Positions 8,702 to 16,985 of a stretch of DNA of 64,000 nt are shown in pieces. The stretch covers positions 5,880 through 69,879 of the forward strand of contig CAKSIT010000016.1 in NCBI GenBank assembly GCA_934462925.1, given 5' to 3'. The notes under the pieces were generated by a model. It was not told the DNA's origin. It was given only the letters and a program-made list of their open reading frames with translations, and did not search any database. Source of the stretch: an uncultured Oscillospiraceae bacterium. GTDB lineage: Bacteria > Bacillota > Clostridia > Oscillospirales > Ruminococcaceae. Within the stretch, counting starts at the first letter, position 1, and the number at the start of each line of letters is the position of its first letter. Made by a program: the position numbers and the translations under genes.

Positions 8702-9372
8702 TGTTGTATGTTCCTTTCGCTTGCCTTAAGCAGGGCGTTCGCCTGCGCCATGTTCCGCGCGCCGAAAAGTCCCGTGCCTGCCACGAGTACGTCTGCGCCC
8801 GCCGCCTTTACTATGGGGGCGGTGCTTTCGTTTATGCCGCCGTCCACCTCTATATGGACGTTTTCATAGCCGTTTTTGTCGAGATAATCGCGCAGCGAGC
8901 GTATTTTGCCCGCCATAAGGGGGATAAAGCCCTGCCCGCCGTAGCCGGGGTTCACGGTCATTACAAGTATCATGTCGCACAGCGGCAGGTACGGCAGCGC
9001 CTTTTCCACGGGCGTTGCGGGCTTCAGCGCAAGGGCGCTTTTCATGCCGCGCGCGCGTATTTCCTCAAGGCACGCCTTAACGTCGCAGCGGCTTTCTATG
9101 TGGATATCCACAAGACTTGCCCCCGCCTGCGCAAAGAACTCTATTTGCCGCGCGGGGTCGTCCACCATAAGGTGTACGTCAAGGAACATATCCGTATGCT
9201 CCCTCACGCGCTTAAGCACGGGCGCGCCGTAGCTTATCTGCTCTACAAACACGCCGTCCATAACGTCAAAGTGTATCCAGTCAACGCCCGCAGCCTTACA
9301 GCGCGCGGTTTCCGCGGCGATATCCGCAAGGTCGCACGCAAGCAGCGAGGCGGAGGTTATTATCTCTTTTAT
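8698..9372 (-). CDS. rpe: Ribulose-phosphate 3-epimerase, apparently with an AUA start
   Basis: The enzyme interconverts ribulose 5-phosphate and xylulose 5-phosphate in the pentose phosphate pathway. Motifs are IHFDVMDG, DVHLMVDDP, MTVNPGYGGQGF and EVDGGI. A full-length family N-terminus with the catalytic SASLLACD stretch is encoded upstream of the first ATG (9261), back to 9372, giving 224 residues. That frame has no ATG, GTG or TTG at its head. An ATA codon at 9372 sits 9 nt after AAAGGGA (9388-9382). I therefore annotate 9372 as the start, probably AUA, although a substitution or assembly error is possible. Translation from ATG 9261 would remove the active-site N-terminus. Confidence 0.85.
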   Translation of the reverse strand: MKEIITSASLLACDLADIAAETARCKAAGVDWIHFDVMDGVFVEQISYGAPVLKRVREHTDMFLDVHLMVDDPARQIEFFAQAGASLVDIHIESRCDVKACLEEIRARGMKSALALKPATPVEKALPYLPLCDMILVMTVNPGYGGQGFIPLMAGKIRSLRDYLDKNGYENVHIEVDGGINESTAPIVKAAGADVLVAGTGLFGARNMAQANALLKASERNIQQ

Positions 9373-9447
9373 AAAAACCAGTCCCTTTATTACATTCTGT
9401 ATAGCGTTTTGGGCAGAATATGCGCCCGCACGCTCCCATACAATACT

Positions 9448-9476
9448 ATTCTATAATAAATAACATTTTTAGTCAA
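9448..9476 (-). promoter_or_regulatory. Sigma-A promoter of the rpe-rnfDEA operon
   Basis: On the minus strand, TTGACT (9476-9471) and TAGAAT (9453-9448) are 17 bp apart, with a leader of about 70 nt before the inferred rpe start. It diverges from the guaB promoter about 105 bp away. Confidence 0.7.
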
Positions 9477-9580
9477 TAGCAAATGCGCAAATTTGCGTCT
9501 AAAAAATCAAAAGCGTGAAAATGTTCTAAACCGCGCCCGAAATCCGAAAGATATTTGTTCATTTTTCCTGCGGGATTTGC

Positions 9581-9609
9581 TTGAAAAAAGTCGGCGTTGG
9601 TGCTATAAT
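9581..9609 (+). promoter_or_regulatory. Sigma-A promoter of guaB
   Basis: TTGAAA (9581-9586), a 17-bp spacer and TATAAT (9604-9609). The roughly 70-nt leader has only a small TGCGG/CCGCA stem and no visible purine riboswitch. Confidence 0.85.
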
Positions 9610-9679
9610 AATAACAATATACCCCGATAGAAAAGAGAGGCTGCGGGTTTCCGCAACGTGCAGGAAAGTGAGGAACTGA

Positions 9680-11155
<1,476 letters not shown>

Positions 11156-11192
11156 GCTGGCGAAAAATAAAACGGTAGTAAATATTGCAACA

Positions 11193-11432
11193 GACTGTGG
11201 GGGGAAAACTCTTTGTTTTTCAGGCACGCTGCGCTTAGCCTGCCCCAACCCCACGCCCCCTTTAGCGCTTTTAACGCGTAATGGTTAAGTGGTGGGGGCG
11301 CTGGTCTGTCGGTCAGCCCCTCTGTCGCTGCGCGACACCTCCCCAGCGGGAGACACCCCACACCCCTGCTTCCTTTTGTGCCAAAAGGAAGCGAAAATCA
11401 ATCCGCTACGCGGGTATTTCAATGTTTATCAA
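11193..11432 (+). repeat. Dispersed intergenic repeat, copy 1
   Basis: A block of about 240 bp begins with GACTGTGGGGGGAAAACTC and ends near AATGTTTATCAA. It shares nearly all its length with 13292-13530 and most with 21428-21634, in the same orientation. It contains internal stems such as GTCGC/GCGAC, GGTGTCGC-type pairs and CTTCCTTTT/AAAAGGAAG. Open frames in it are conserved only because the DNA is repeated, and I do not call a gene. Confidence 0.85.
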
Positions 11433-11439
11433 CAATTGC

Positions 11440-11472
11440 GGGCGGTATCAAAGCGATACCGCCCGTTTTTTT
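11440..11472 (+). terminator. Terminator downstream of guaB and repeat copy 1
   Basis: A 10-bp stem GGGCGGTATC/GATACCGCCC with a 5-nt loop is followed by G and seven T. Its T-run touches the stop codon of the convergent patatin gene. Confidence 0.93.
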
Positions 11473-12331
11473 ATCCTACTGAAACGTACTCCGTCCACTT
11501 GAGCAGCTCCACAATCCTGCGGTCTGCCTGCCTGTAGCCGTCGCGGTAGCTTGCCATAATCTTGTCGGGGTCATGCTCGAACTTTGATATAGCGGGAAGC
11601 TCGGGGCGGAACACCATTATCCTGCCCTCGTCGGAAAGCTCCTGCATAAGGCGCAGGGTCTGCTCGTAGCGGTCAACGCGCGTCATGCACGCTTCTACAA
11701 AGGCGGGGTATTGCTTGTACATCTGCGCTATTACGGTCTTAAACTTCCTGTAGTCCGTAGGCGGCGTGTTGGTATCGGGCTTTGTGAGTATCACCACAAG
11801 CTTGTCGCAGCCGCTGTCAAGCGCGTGTTCTATCGGTATGGAGTCCGCAATGCTGCCGTCAAGGTAGTGCCGCCCGTTTATCTCCACAGGCTCGCATATC
11901 ATGGGAACGGAGCAGGTAGCCTTGCATACGGTGAGCAGCTCGCGCTCGTCCTCAAAGCTGCTGAAATACTCCGCCTTGCCCGTTTCAAGGCATGTGCATA
12001 CGTATTCCGTTTCAATGCCGCTGTTAAAGTATGTATTAAAATCGAACGGGTACTGGTGGTACGGGTACTCGAACGCCATTTTGTCGAGGTTTATGAACTT
12101 CCTGCACTCCACAAGCTGCTTAAGCCCGTAGTAGCATTCCGCGCGCGGAACGTTTATCATGCGCGCCGTTCTGCCCTTCTGCCGCGAAGCGTAGCTCATT
12201 GCGTTGCCGCCGCCTGCGGACACGCCCACAACGTAGGGGAAGTACACCCCGTTTTCCATAAGGCGGTCAAGCACTCCCGCAGTAAATATCCCTCTAACTG
12301 CGCCGCCCTCGAGTATAAGTCCTGTTTTCAT
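11471..12331 (-). CDS. Patatin-like phospholipase
   Basis: This is an alpha/beta lipid acyl hydrolase with a Ser-Asp dyad. The 286-residue protein has the oxyanion loop EGGAVRG near residue 8, the nucleophile motif GVSAGG (Ser near 39) and the DGS motif of the catalytic Asp (near 153). It resembles the bacterial RssA/YjjU-type group. The start ATG 12331 is 4 bp after the ACP-like gene stop, so it closes a three-gene lipid operon with the acyltransferase-like and ACP-like genes. The substrate is unknown. A phospholipid or acyl-chain turnover role is inferred from family and context. Confidence 0.87.
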   Translation of the reverse strand: MKTGLILEGGAVRGIFTAGVLDRLMENGVYFPYVVGVSAGGGNAMSYASRQKGRTARMINVPRAECYYGLKQLVECRKFINLDKMAFEYPYHQYPFDFNTYFNSGIETEYVCTCLETGKAEYFSSFEDERELLTVCKATCSVPMICEPVEINGRHYLDGSIADSIPIEHALDSGCDKLVVILTKPDTNTPPTDYRKFKTVIAQMYKQYPAFVEACMTRVDRYEQTLRLMQELSDEGRIMVFRPELPAISKFEHDPDKIMASYRDGYRQADRRIVELLKWTEYVSVG

Positions 12332-12335
12332 AGCG

Positions 12336-12578
12336 TCACCCAGCCTTTTCTTTGCTCTTTTCTATATATTCTGCGACATCTCCGAGCGTTTTAAGCTCGG
12401 GGCTGCCTGTAATGCGTATGTCAAACTCGTCCTCTACCGCCAGCGCGAACAGCAGCAGCGCCGAGGCGTCAAGCCCGGGCAATTCCCGCAGATTCGTATG
12501 CGCGGTAAAAGTCCCCTGCGAAAGCTCGGGCGCTACCGTACAAAGCAGCATGGCGAGCTTTTCTATCAGGGCGTTCAT
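12336..12578 (-). CDS. Acyl-carrier-protein-like protein with displaced serine
   Basis: The 80-residue helical protein aligns to acyl carrier proteins through LRELPGLD and ALAVEDEFDI near residues 30-56. In true ACPs the second residue of the D-S-L/M motif is the Ser that receives phosphopantetheine. Here the motif reads D-A-S, so the expected Ser is Ala and a Ser lies one position later. The gene overlaps the upstream acyltransferase-like gene by 4 bp (ATGA) and is followed by the patatin gene after 4 bp. It could be a carrier with a shifted attachment site, or an unmodified ACP mimic that only docks partners. Confidence 0.7.
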   Translation of the reverse strand: MNALIEKLAMLLCTVAPELSQGTFTAHTNLRELPGLDASALLLFALAVEDEFDIRITGSPELKTLGDVAEYIEKSKEKAG

Positions 12579-13138
12579 GCCGCACCCCCTGCGCGCGCCG
12601 TCCCCGCAAGCGCGGAAAGCGACGCAATTGCGCGCTCGTTTTCACGGCGAACCTGCTGCGCGGTAAGCGCTGCGGCGGGGTCGGGTCTTAGCGGCTCGCC
12701 AGCCGTCACCCGCACCGTGCAGAGCGGCCCGTACCATGCCCTGCTGTAAAGCGGTACAATGTCCGCGCCGCTTAGCAGCGAAAGCAGCGTGAACACCGCG
12801 CCTACGCCGTCGTTATTATCGGGGAACAGCAGAATGCTCTCCCCGCCCTTAATATGCCTGAGCGCGGCGTGCAGCCACTCGGTGCTTATGCCGTCCTGCG
12901 CGGCGATAATGTGCCTGCGGCTTACGGTGCGCAGCGCAGCCTTTTCGCTGTACTCGCGCGAGGACACAAGCAGGCAGGTTTTGTCGCGTTCAAGCGCGTA
13001 GAACGTTGCAAGCTCCGCGCGCGTATCGATGCTGTTGGCTATGTAAATGCAGGGCTTGCCGCCGCCCGCAACGGAGCGCCCCGTAACGCTCGTAAGCTTT
13101 ATAAGCGCGCCGAACACCGCGCGTAACAGTCTGCGCAT
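12575..13138 (-). CDS. Acyltransferase-like protein (PlsC fold, catalytic His missing)
   Basis: The 187-residue protein has a hydrophobic, basic N-terminus and a layout like lysophospholipid acyltransferases: IYIANSIDTRAE where NHXSXXD is expected, and GGESILLFPDNN where the FPEG motif is expected. The catalytic HX4D pair is therefore not present, so acyl transfer by the usual mechanism is unlikely. I choose ATG 13138 over the upstream GTG 13153 because a G-rich ribosome site (GGTGGGGGTGG) lies just before it. A TATAAT box sits at 13172-13167 but has no well-spaced -35. It is the first gene of the acyltransferase-ACP-patatin operon. Confidence 0.55.
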   Translation of the reverse strand: MRRLLRAVFGALIKLTSVTGRSVAGGGKPCIYIANSIDTRAELATFYALERDKTCLLVSSREYSEKAALRTVSRRHIIAAQDGISTEWLHAALRHIKGGESILLFPDNNDGVGAVFTLLSLLSGADIVPLYSRAWYGPLCTVRVTAGEPLRPDPAAALTAQQVRRENERAIASLSALAGTARAGGAA

Positions 13139-13291
13139 ACATACCACCCCCACCTAATATGCCTTTATTATACCTAGCGAAAATGAATTTTTTGTTAACT
13201 TTTCGGCGGAAATAATAAACAGCCATAAAACGCCGCGATTTTTGTCGAATCATGGCGTACGGATAAAAAAGTTCTATCGAAAATTAAGAAA

Positions 13292-13530
13292 GACTGTGGG
13301 GGAAAACTCTTAGTTTTTCAGGCACGCTGCGCTTAGCCTGCCCCAGCCCACACCCCTTTAGCGCTTTTGAACGCGTAATAGTTAAGTGGTGGGGCGCTGG
13401 TCTGTCGGTCAGCCCCTCTGTCGCTACGCGACACCTCCCCAACGGGGAGACACCCCACACCCCTGCTTCCTTTTGTGCCAAAAGGTAGCGAAAATCAATA
13501 CGCTACGCGAAAAATTACTATGTTTATCAA
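13292..13530 (+). repeat. Dispersed intergenic repeat, copy 2
   Basis: Second copy of the family seen at 11193-11432, in the same orientation and nearly full length. It lies between the lipid operon and the 3' end of glgP. The gap from 13139 to 13598 holds this repeat and the glgP terminator and no gene. Confidence 0.85.
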
Positions 13531-13565
13531 AAAGCGAGGGAGCGCCCCTTTAAGAGCGCTCCCTC
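13529..13565 (-). terminator. Terminator of glgP
   Basis: A 10-bp stem GAGGGAGCGC (13536-13545)/GCGCTCCCTC (13556-13565). On the minus strand it is followed by CGCTTTTTG, formed by the end of repeat copy 2. Confidence 0.85.
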
Positions 13566-13598
13566 TTGGATTATGTTGTGTGTGGGTTGAACAGTGTC

Positions 13599-15995
13599 TT
13601 ACTTTAAGTTCCAGATGTCACGCGCGTAGTCCGTAACCGCTCTGTCTGCGGAGAAGCGGCCTGCGCCTGCGATATTCATAAGGCTCTTTTTGTTCCACTC
13701 CGCGGGGGTCTTGTACACCTCGGAGATGTACGCCTGCGTGCCGCGGTAGCTGTCGAAGTCCGCAAGAGCCATGTAGAAGTCCTTGAACTTGATGGAGTTT
13801 GCAAGCTCCTCGAACGTTGCGCCGTTGATACCGTTGTAAAGGCGCTGCATAGCGTCGCGGATAACGGGGTTGTTGTCGATATAGCCCTGCGGGTTGTAGC
13901 CGCTCATGCGCAGGTCGTTCACCTCGGGCGTTCTCATGCCGAAGATGAAGATGTTGTCCGTGCCTACGGCCTCGTGAATCTCGACGTTCGCGCCGTCGTA
14001 AGTTCCTATGGTAAGCGCGCCGTTGAGCATAAGCTTCATGTTGCCCGTACCCGAAGCCTCCGTACCTGCAAGGGATATCTGCTCGGATACCTCCGCTGCG
14101 GGCATGAGAATCTCGGAGAGCGTTACGCGGTAGTCCTCAAGGAATATTACCGAGAGCTTCTCGCGCAGCTTGGGGTCGTGCTTTATCTCCTCGCCTATGC
14201 ACCAGATGAGCTTGATTATCTGCTTTGCGATATAGTAGCCGGGCGCAGCCTTGGAAGCGAAGATGTAGGTCTTGGGGACGAACGGCGCGTCGGGGTTCGC
14301 CTTGAGGAAGTTGTAGTCCGCAATGATGTTGAGGGCGTTCAGCTGCTGGCGCTTGTACTCGTGCAGGCGCTTTACCTGTACGTCGAAAATGGAATCGAGG
14401 TTAAGCTTTGTGCCGGTGGTCTTTTCAACGTACTTTGCAAAGTACTCCTTGTTTTCCCTCTTTATCTTGCCGAGCTTTTCGAGAACGGAAGCGTCGTTTG
14501 CGAACACCTGGAACTTGATAAGCTCGGAAGCGTCTTTCTTGAAGCCCTCGCCTATGCACTCCGTAAGCAGGTCTGTAAGCCCCCTGTTGCTCTGTAGCAG
14601 CCATCTGCGGTACGCTATACCGTTGGTTACGTTCTTGAACTGGTGCGGCCTGTCGAGCGCCTGAAGGTGGAACACGTCGTCCTTGATTATCTGGCTGTGC
14701 AGCTTTGAAACGCCGTTTACGCTGTGCGAAGCCGCAACGCAAAGGTTCGCCATGTGAACCTTGTTGTCCTGAATAATGGACATCTTGGTGACCTTTTCGC
14801 TGCTCTGCGTTCTGTTGAACAGGTCCTCGCAGTAGCGGCGGTTTATCTCGCAGATTATCGAGAAAATTCTCGGCAGAATCTTCTCGACAAGGTCCTTGTC
14901 CCACTTTTCAAGAGCCTCCGCCATAACGGTGTGGTTGGTGTACGCGAAGGTGTTGGTGCAAATGTGCCATGCCTGCTCCCAGCCGTAGCCGCACTCGTCG
15001 AGGAGTATTCTCATAAGCTCGGGGATAGCGAGGGTGGGGTGTGTGTCGTTGATGTGGATAGCTACCTTTTCGTGGAAGTTCTCCATCGTGCCGTATACTC
15101 TCATATGGCGCATAACAATGTCGCTTACCGAAGCCGCGCACATAAAGTACTGCTGGCGCAGGCGGAGCGCCTTGCCCTCTGCGTGGTTGTCGTTGGGGTA
15201 AAGCACCTTGGAAATGGAGTGTGCAATGTTGTTAGCGCCCAGCGCCTTTGCGTAGTCGCCCGTGTTGAAGCTCGTCATGTCGAAGGACATACTCTCCGCG
15301 CTCCACAGGCGGAGCTTGGAAACGCCCTTAGAGTCGTAGCCCGAAACGTACATATCGTAGGGAACGGCGCTTACGCTGTTGTAGTTTACGTGTTCAAGGT
15401 GGTGGTAGTTCTCGTCCCAATGCTCGATTATCTGTCCGTCAAAGCGAACCTCCACAGCCTGGTCGGGAACGGGAACGAGCCACGCGCCGCCGCCGGGAAG
15501 CCAGTTGTCGGGAAGTTCGGTCTGCCAGCCGTCAACAATCTTCTGCTTGAATATACCGTACTCGTATCTTATAGAGTAGCCCGTAGCGGGGTAGTCGCAG
15601 GTTGCGAGAGCGTCCATGTAGCACGCCGCAAGTCTGCCAAGGCCGCCGTTGCCAAGGCCTGCGTCGGGTTCTTCCTCGTAAACTCTGTCTATCTTAACGC
15701 CGATATCCTTGAGAGCGGCTTCCGCCTCGTCCTGAAGCCCGAGGTTGTAAAGGCTCGTTTTGAGCGAGCGCCCCATAAGGAACTCCATGGACAGGTAGTA
15801 AACCTGCTTTCTGCCCTGCGAGTTGCACGCGTGCATAAAGTCGTGGCGCTTCTCCTTAAGGTAGTCCACAACGATAGAGGACAGCGCACGGTAAACCTGC
15901 GTTATCGTTGCATTCTTCGCGTCCGTGCGGAAGTCGTACTCGAGAATGTCCACGAGCTTTTTCTTAAGCTCCTCTCTTGTATACGGTGATTTCAT
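13599..15995 (-). CDS. glgP: Glycogen/starch phosphorylase
   Basis: A PLP-dependent phosphorylase that releases glucose 1-phosphate from glycogen or maltodextrin. The 798 residues from ATG 15995 fit the usual 790-830. Typical blocks are EEEPDAGLGNGGLGRLAACY, MEFLMGRSL, IHINDTHPTLAIPE, RLHEYKRQQLN and the PLP-lysine region EASGTGNMKLMLNGALTIGT. An upstream in-frame ATG (16091) is rejected because it lies on the -35 box of the gene's own promoter. The ribosome site AAAGGGG is somewhat far from the ATG, at about 12 nt. The gene is monocistronic. Confidence 0.97.
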   Translation of the reverse strand: MKSPYTREELKKKLVDILEYDFRTDAKNATITQVYRALSSIVVDYLKEKRHDFMHACNSQGRKQVYYLSMEFLMGRSLKTSLYNLGLQDEAEAALKDIGVKIDRVYEEEPDAGLGNGGLGRLAACYMDALATCDYPATGYSIRYEYGIFKQKIVDGWQTELPDNWLPGGGAWLVPVPDQAVEVRFDGQIIEHWDENYHHLEHVNYNSVSAVPYDMYVSGYDSKGVSKLRLWSAESMSFDMTSFNTGDYAKALGANNIAHSISKVLYPNDNHAEGKALRLRQQYFMCAASVSDIVMRHMRVYGTMENFHEKVAIHINDTHPTLAIPELMRILLDECGYGWEQAWHICTNTFAYTNHTVMAEALEKWDKDLVEKILPRIFSIICEINRRYCEDLFNRTQSSEKVTKMSIIQDNKVHMANLCVAASHSVNGVSKLHSQIIKDDVFHLQALDRPHQFKNVTNGIAYRRWLLQSNRGLTDLLTECIGEGFKKDASELIKFQVFANDASVLEKLGKIKRENKEYFAKYVEKTTGTKLNLDSIFDVQVKRLHEYKRQQLNALNIIADYNFLKANPDAPFVPKTYIFASKAAPGYYIAKQIIKLIWCIGEEIKHDPKLREKLSVIFLEDYRVTLSEILMPAAEVSEQISLAGTEASGTGNMKLMLNGALTIGTYDGANVEIHEAVGTDNIFIFGMRTPEVNDLRMSGYNPQGYIDNNPVIRDAMQRLYNGINGATFEELANSIKFKDFYMALADFDSYRGTQAYISEVYKTPAEWNKKSLMNIAGAGRFSADRAVTDYARDIWNLK

Positions 15996-16062
15996 CGGTA
16001 TAAGTACCCCTTTCTTAATATATCCGTTTTCATTTTTAAAAAACGCATTTTGAACCTTTTCT

Positions 16063-16091
16063 ATTATACTCTTTTTTCGCTGAAATTTCAA
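16063..16091 (-). promoter_or_regulatory. Sigma-A promoter of glgP
   Basis: On the minus strand, TTGAAA (16091-16086) and TATAAT (16068-16063) are separated by 17 bp. Confidence 0.85.
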
Positions 16092-16228
16092 GTTATTTGC
16101 TCAATTACTGTTACAAAGTCCAAAATAATTTGCATTTATTTGAGCATTTTATACAGTTTTCACCCTATGCGCGCGCGGTAAACGTTTACTTAAGCGCTTT
16201 TCGGGGAGCGTGCGGCACGCGCTGTCAG

Positions 16229-16597
16229 TCAGCCGACTGCGGCGTCCGCCGACTGCGCGCCGTTGATAACGCGCACCTCGAGCTTATGCGGCAGGCACAC
16301 TATGGGGACTGCGCCGCCGCTTATGCTGCCCGTGCTTACGCACACCCTGTCGGGGCAGTCCGCCTCGGACACGCGCACAGCGCCGTTTTCCACCGTTATT
16401 ACGTTGTACCCGCCCGCGCACTCCACGCGAAGCTGCGCGTCCTCGTCCAGCGGCAGATACGCTATGAGCGCGCCGTCGGAGTATACTGCGGCGCAGGGGT
16501 CGGTGCGCGCGGTATTGCGCATTACAAGCCACGCGGCTATTCCTGCGGCGGCGGCAGCCGCGCAAACACTTGCGCATATGAGAACCTTTTTGTCCAT
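16229..16597 (-). CDS. NusG domain II-containing small membrane protein
   Basis: The 122-residue protein has an N-terminal membrane helix (about residues 5-26) and an extracellular beta domain. The block CPDRVCVSTGSISGGAVPIV and the following CLPHKLEVRV are the hallmark of the stand-alone NusG-II family of Firmicutes, which often has two or three conserved Cys as here. The function is not known. In other genomes the family is often beside energy-coupled transporters or Rnf genes; here it stands alone between glgP and the sigma locus. ATG 16597 is preceded by GGAGGAAAC. Confidence 0.8.
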   Translation of the reverse strand: MDKKVLICASVCAAAAAAGIAAWLVMRNTARTDPCAAVYSDGALIAYLPLDEDAQLRVECAGGYNVITVENGAVRVSEADCPDRVCVSTGSISGGAVPIVCLPHKLEVRVINGAQSADAAVG

Positions 16598-16659
16598 GTT
16601 TCCTCCGAAAAAGTGCGTTTACGGGCGATTTTGTGCGTTAATATGCGTTTTGCGGAGCG

Positions 16660-16935
16660 CTGGAAGCGCCGTGCAGGTTTACAAAAGCCGTTATACGCGC
16701 AGTTTGCCGTCCCAAGCCGCGCAAAACGGCGTGAACCGTGCGGGCGCGCAATACAACCGTGCAAATCACCGCGAAAGGCGCAGTTTCCCGCGCAATCCGC
16801 CGTAAGCAGGCGAGCAAGTTGCCCAAAGCCGTGCAAATCGCCGATAAATGCGAGTTTACCATGCCTGTGCGGGCGTGCAAAACGCCGAGCAGGTCGCCAT
16901 AAATCCGCAAAACGCGCCGTACGAACCGCCGAGCG
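16660..16935. repeat. Imperfect tandem repeats of about 75-81 bp
   Basis: The 390-bp gap between the NusG-II gene and the anti-sigma gene holds about four degenerate units. Each includes a CGCAGTTT-type start (16698, 16779 and CGAGTTT at 16851; GCAGGTTT at 16673) and a CCGTGCAAATCRCCG-type middle. Open frames through it would encode degenerate repeats and have no ribosome site, so I treat it as non-coding. Confidence 0.55.
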
Positions 16936-16941
16936 CCCCTC

Positions 16942-16971
16942 AAAAAAATCCCGCCCCGAAAAGGGCGGGAT
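16942..16971 (-). terminator. Terminator of the sigma/anti-sigma operon
   Basis: A 9-bp stem ATCCCGCCC/GGGCGGGAT with a 6-nt loop is followed on the minus strand by a run of T (the A-run 16942-16948). Confidence 0.92.
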
Positions 16972-16985
16972 AGTCGTATTTTTTC

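Noticed and set aside
11281..11502. Small proteins encoded in the 240-bp repeats
   Set aside because: The similar peptides at 11.3, 13.4 and 21.5 kb follow from DNA repetition. None has a ribosome site, and frames differ between copies.
15996..16091. Longer glgP start at 16091
   Set aside because: That ATG lies on the -35 box of the glgP promoter, and the added residues do not belong to the family.
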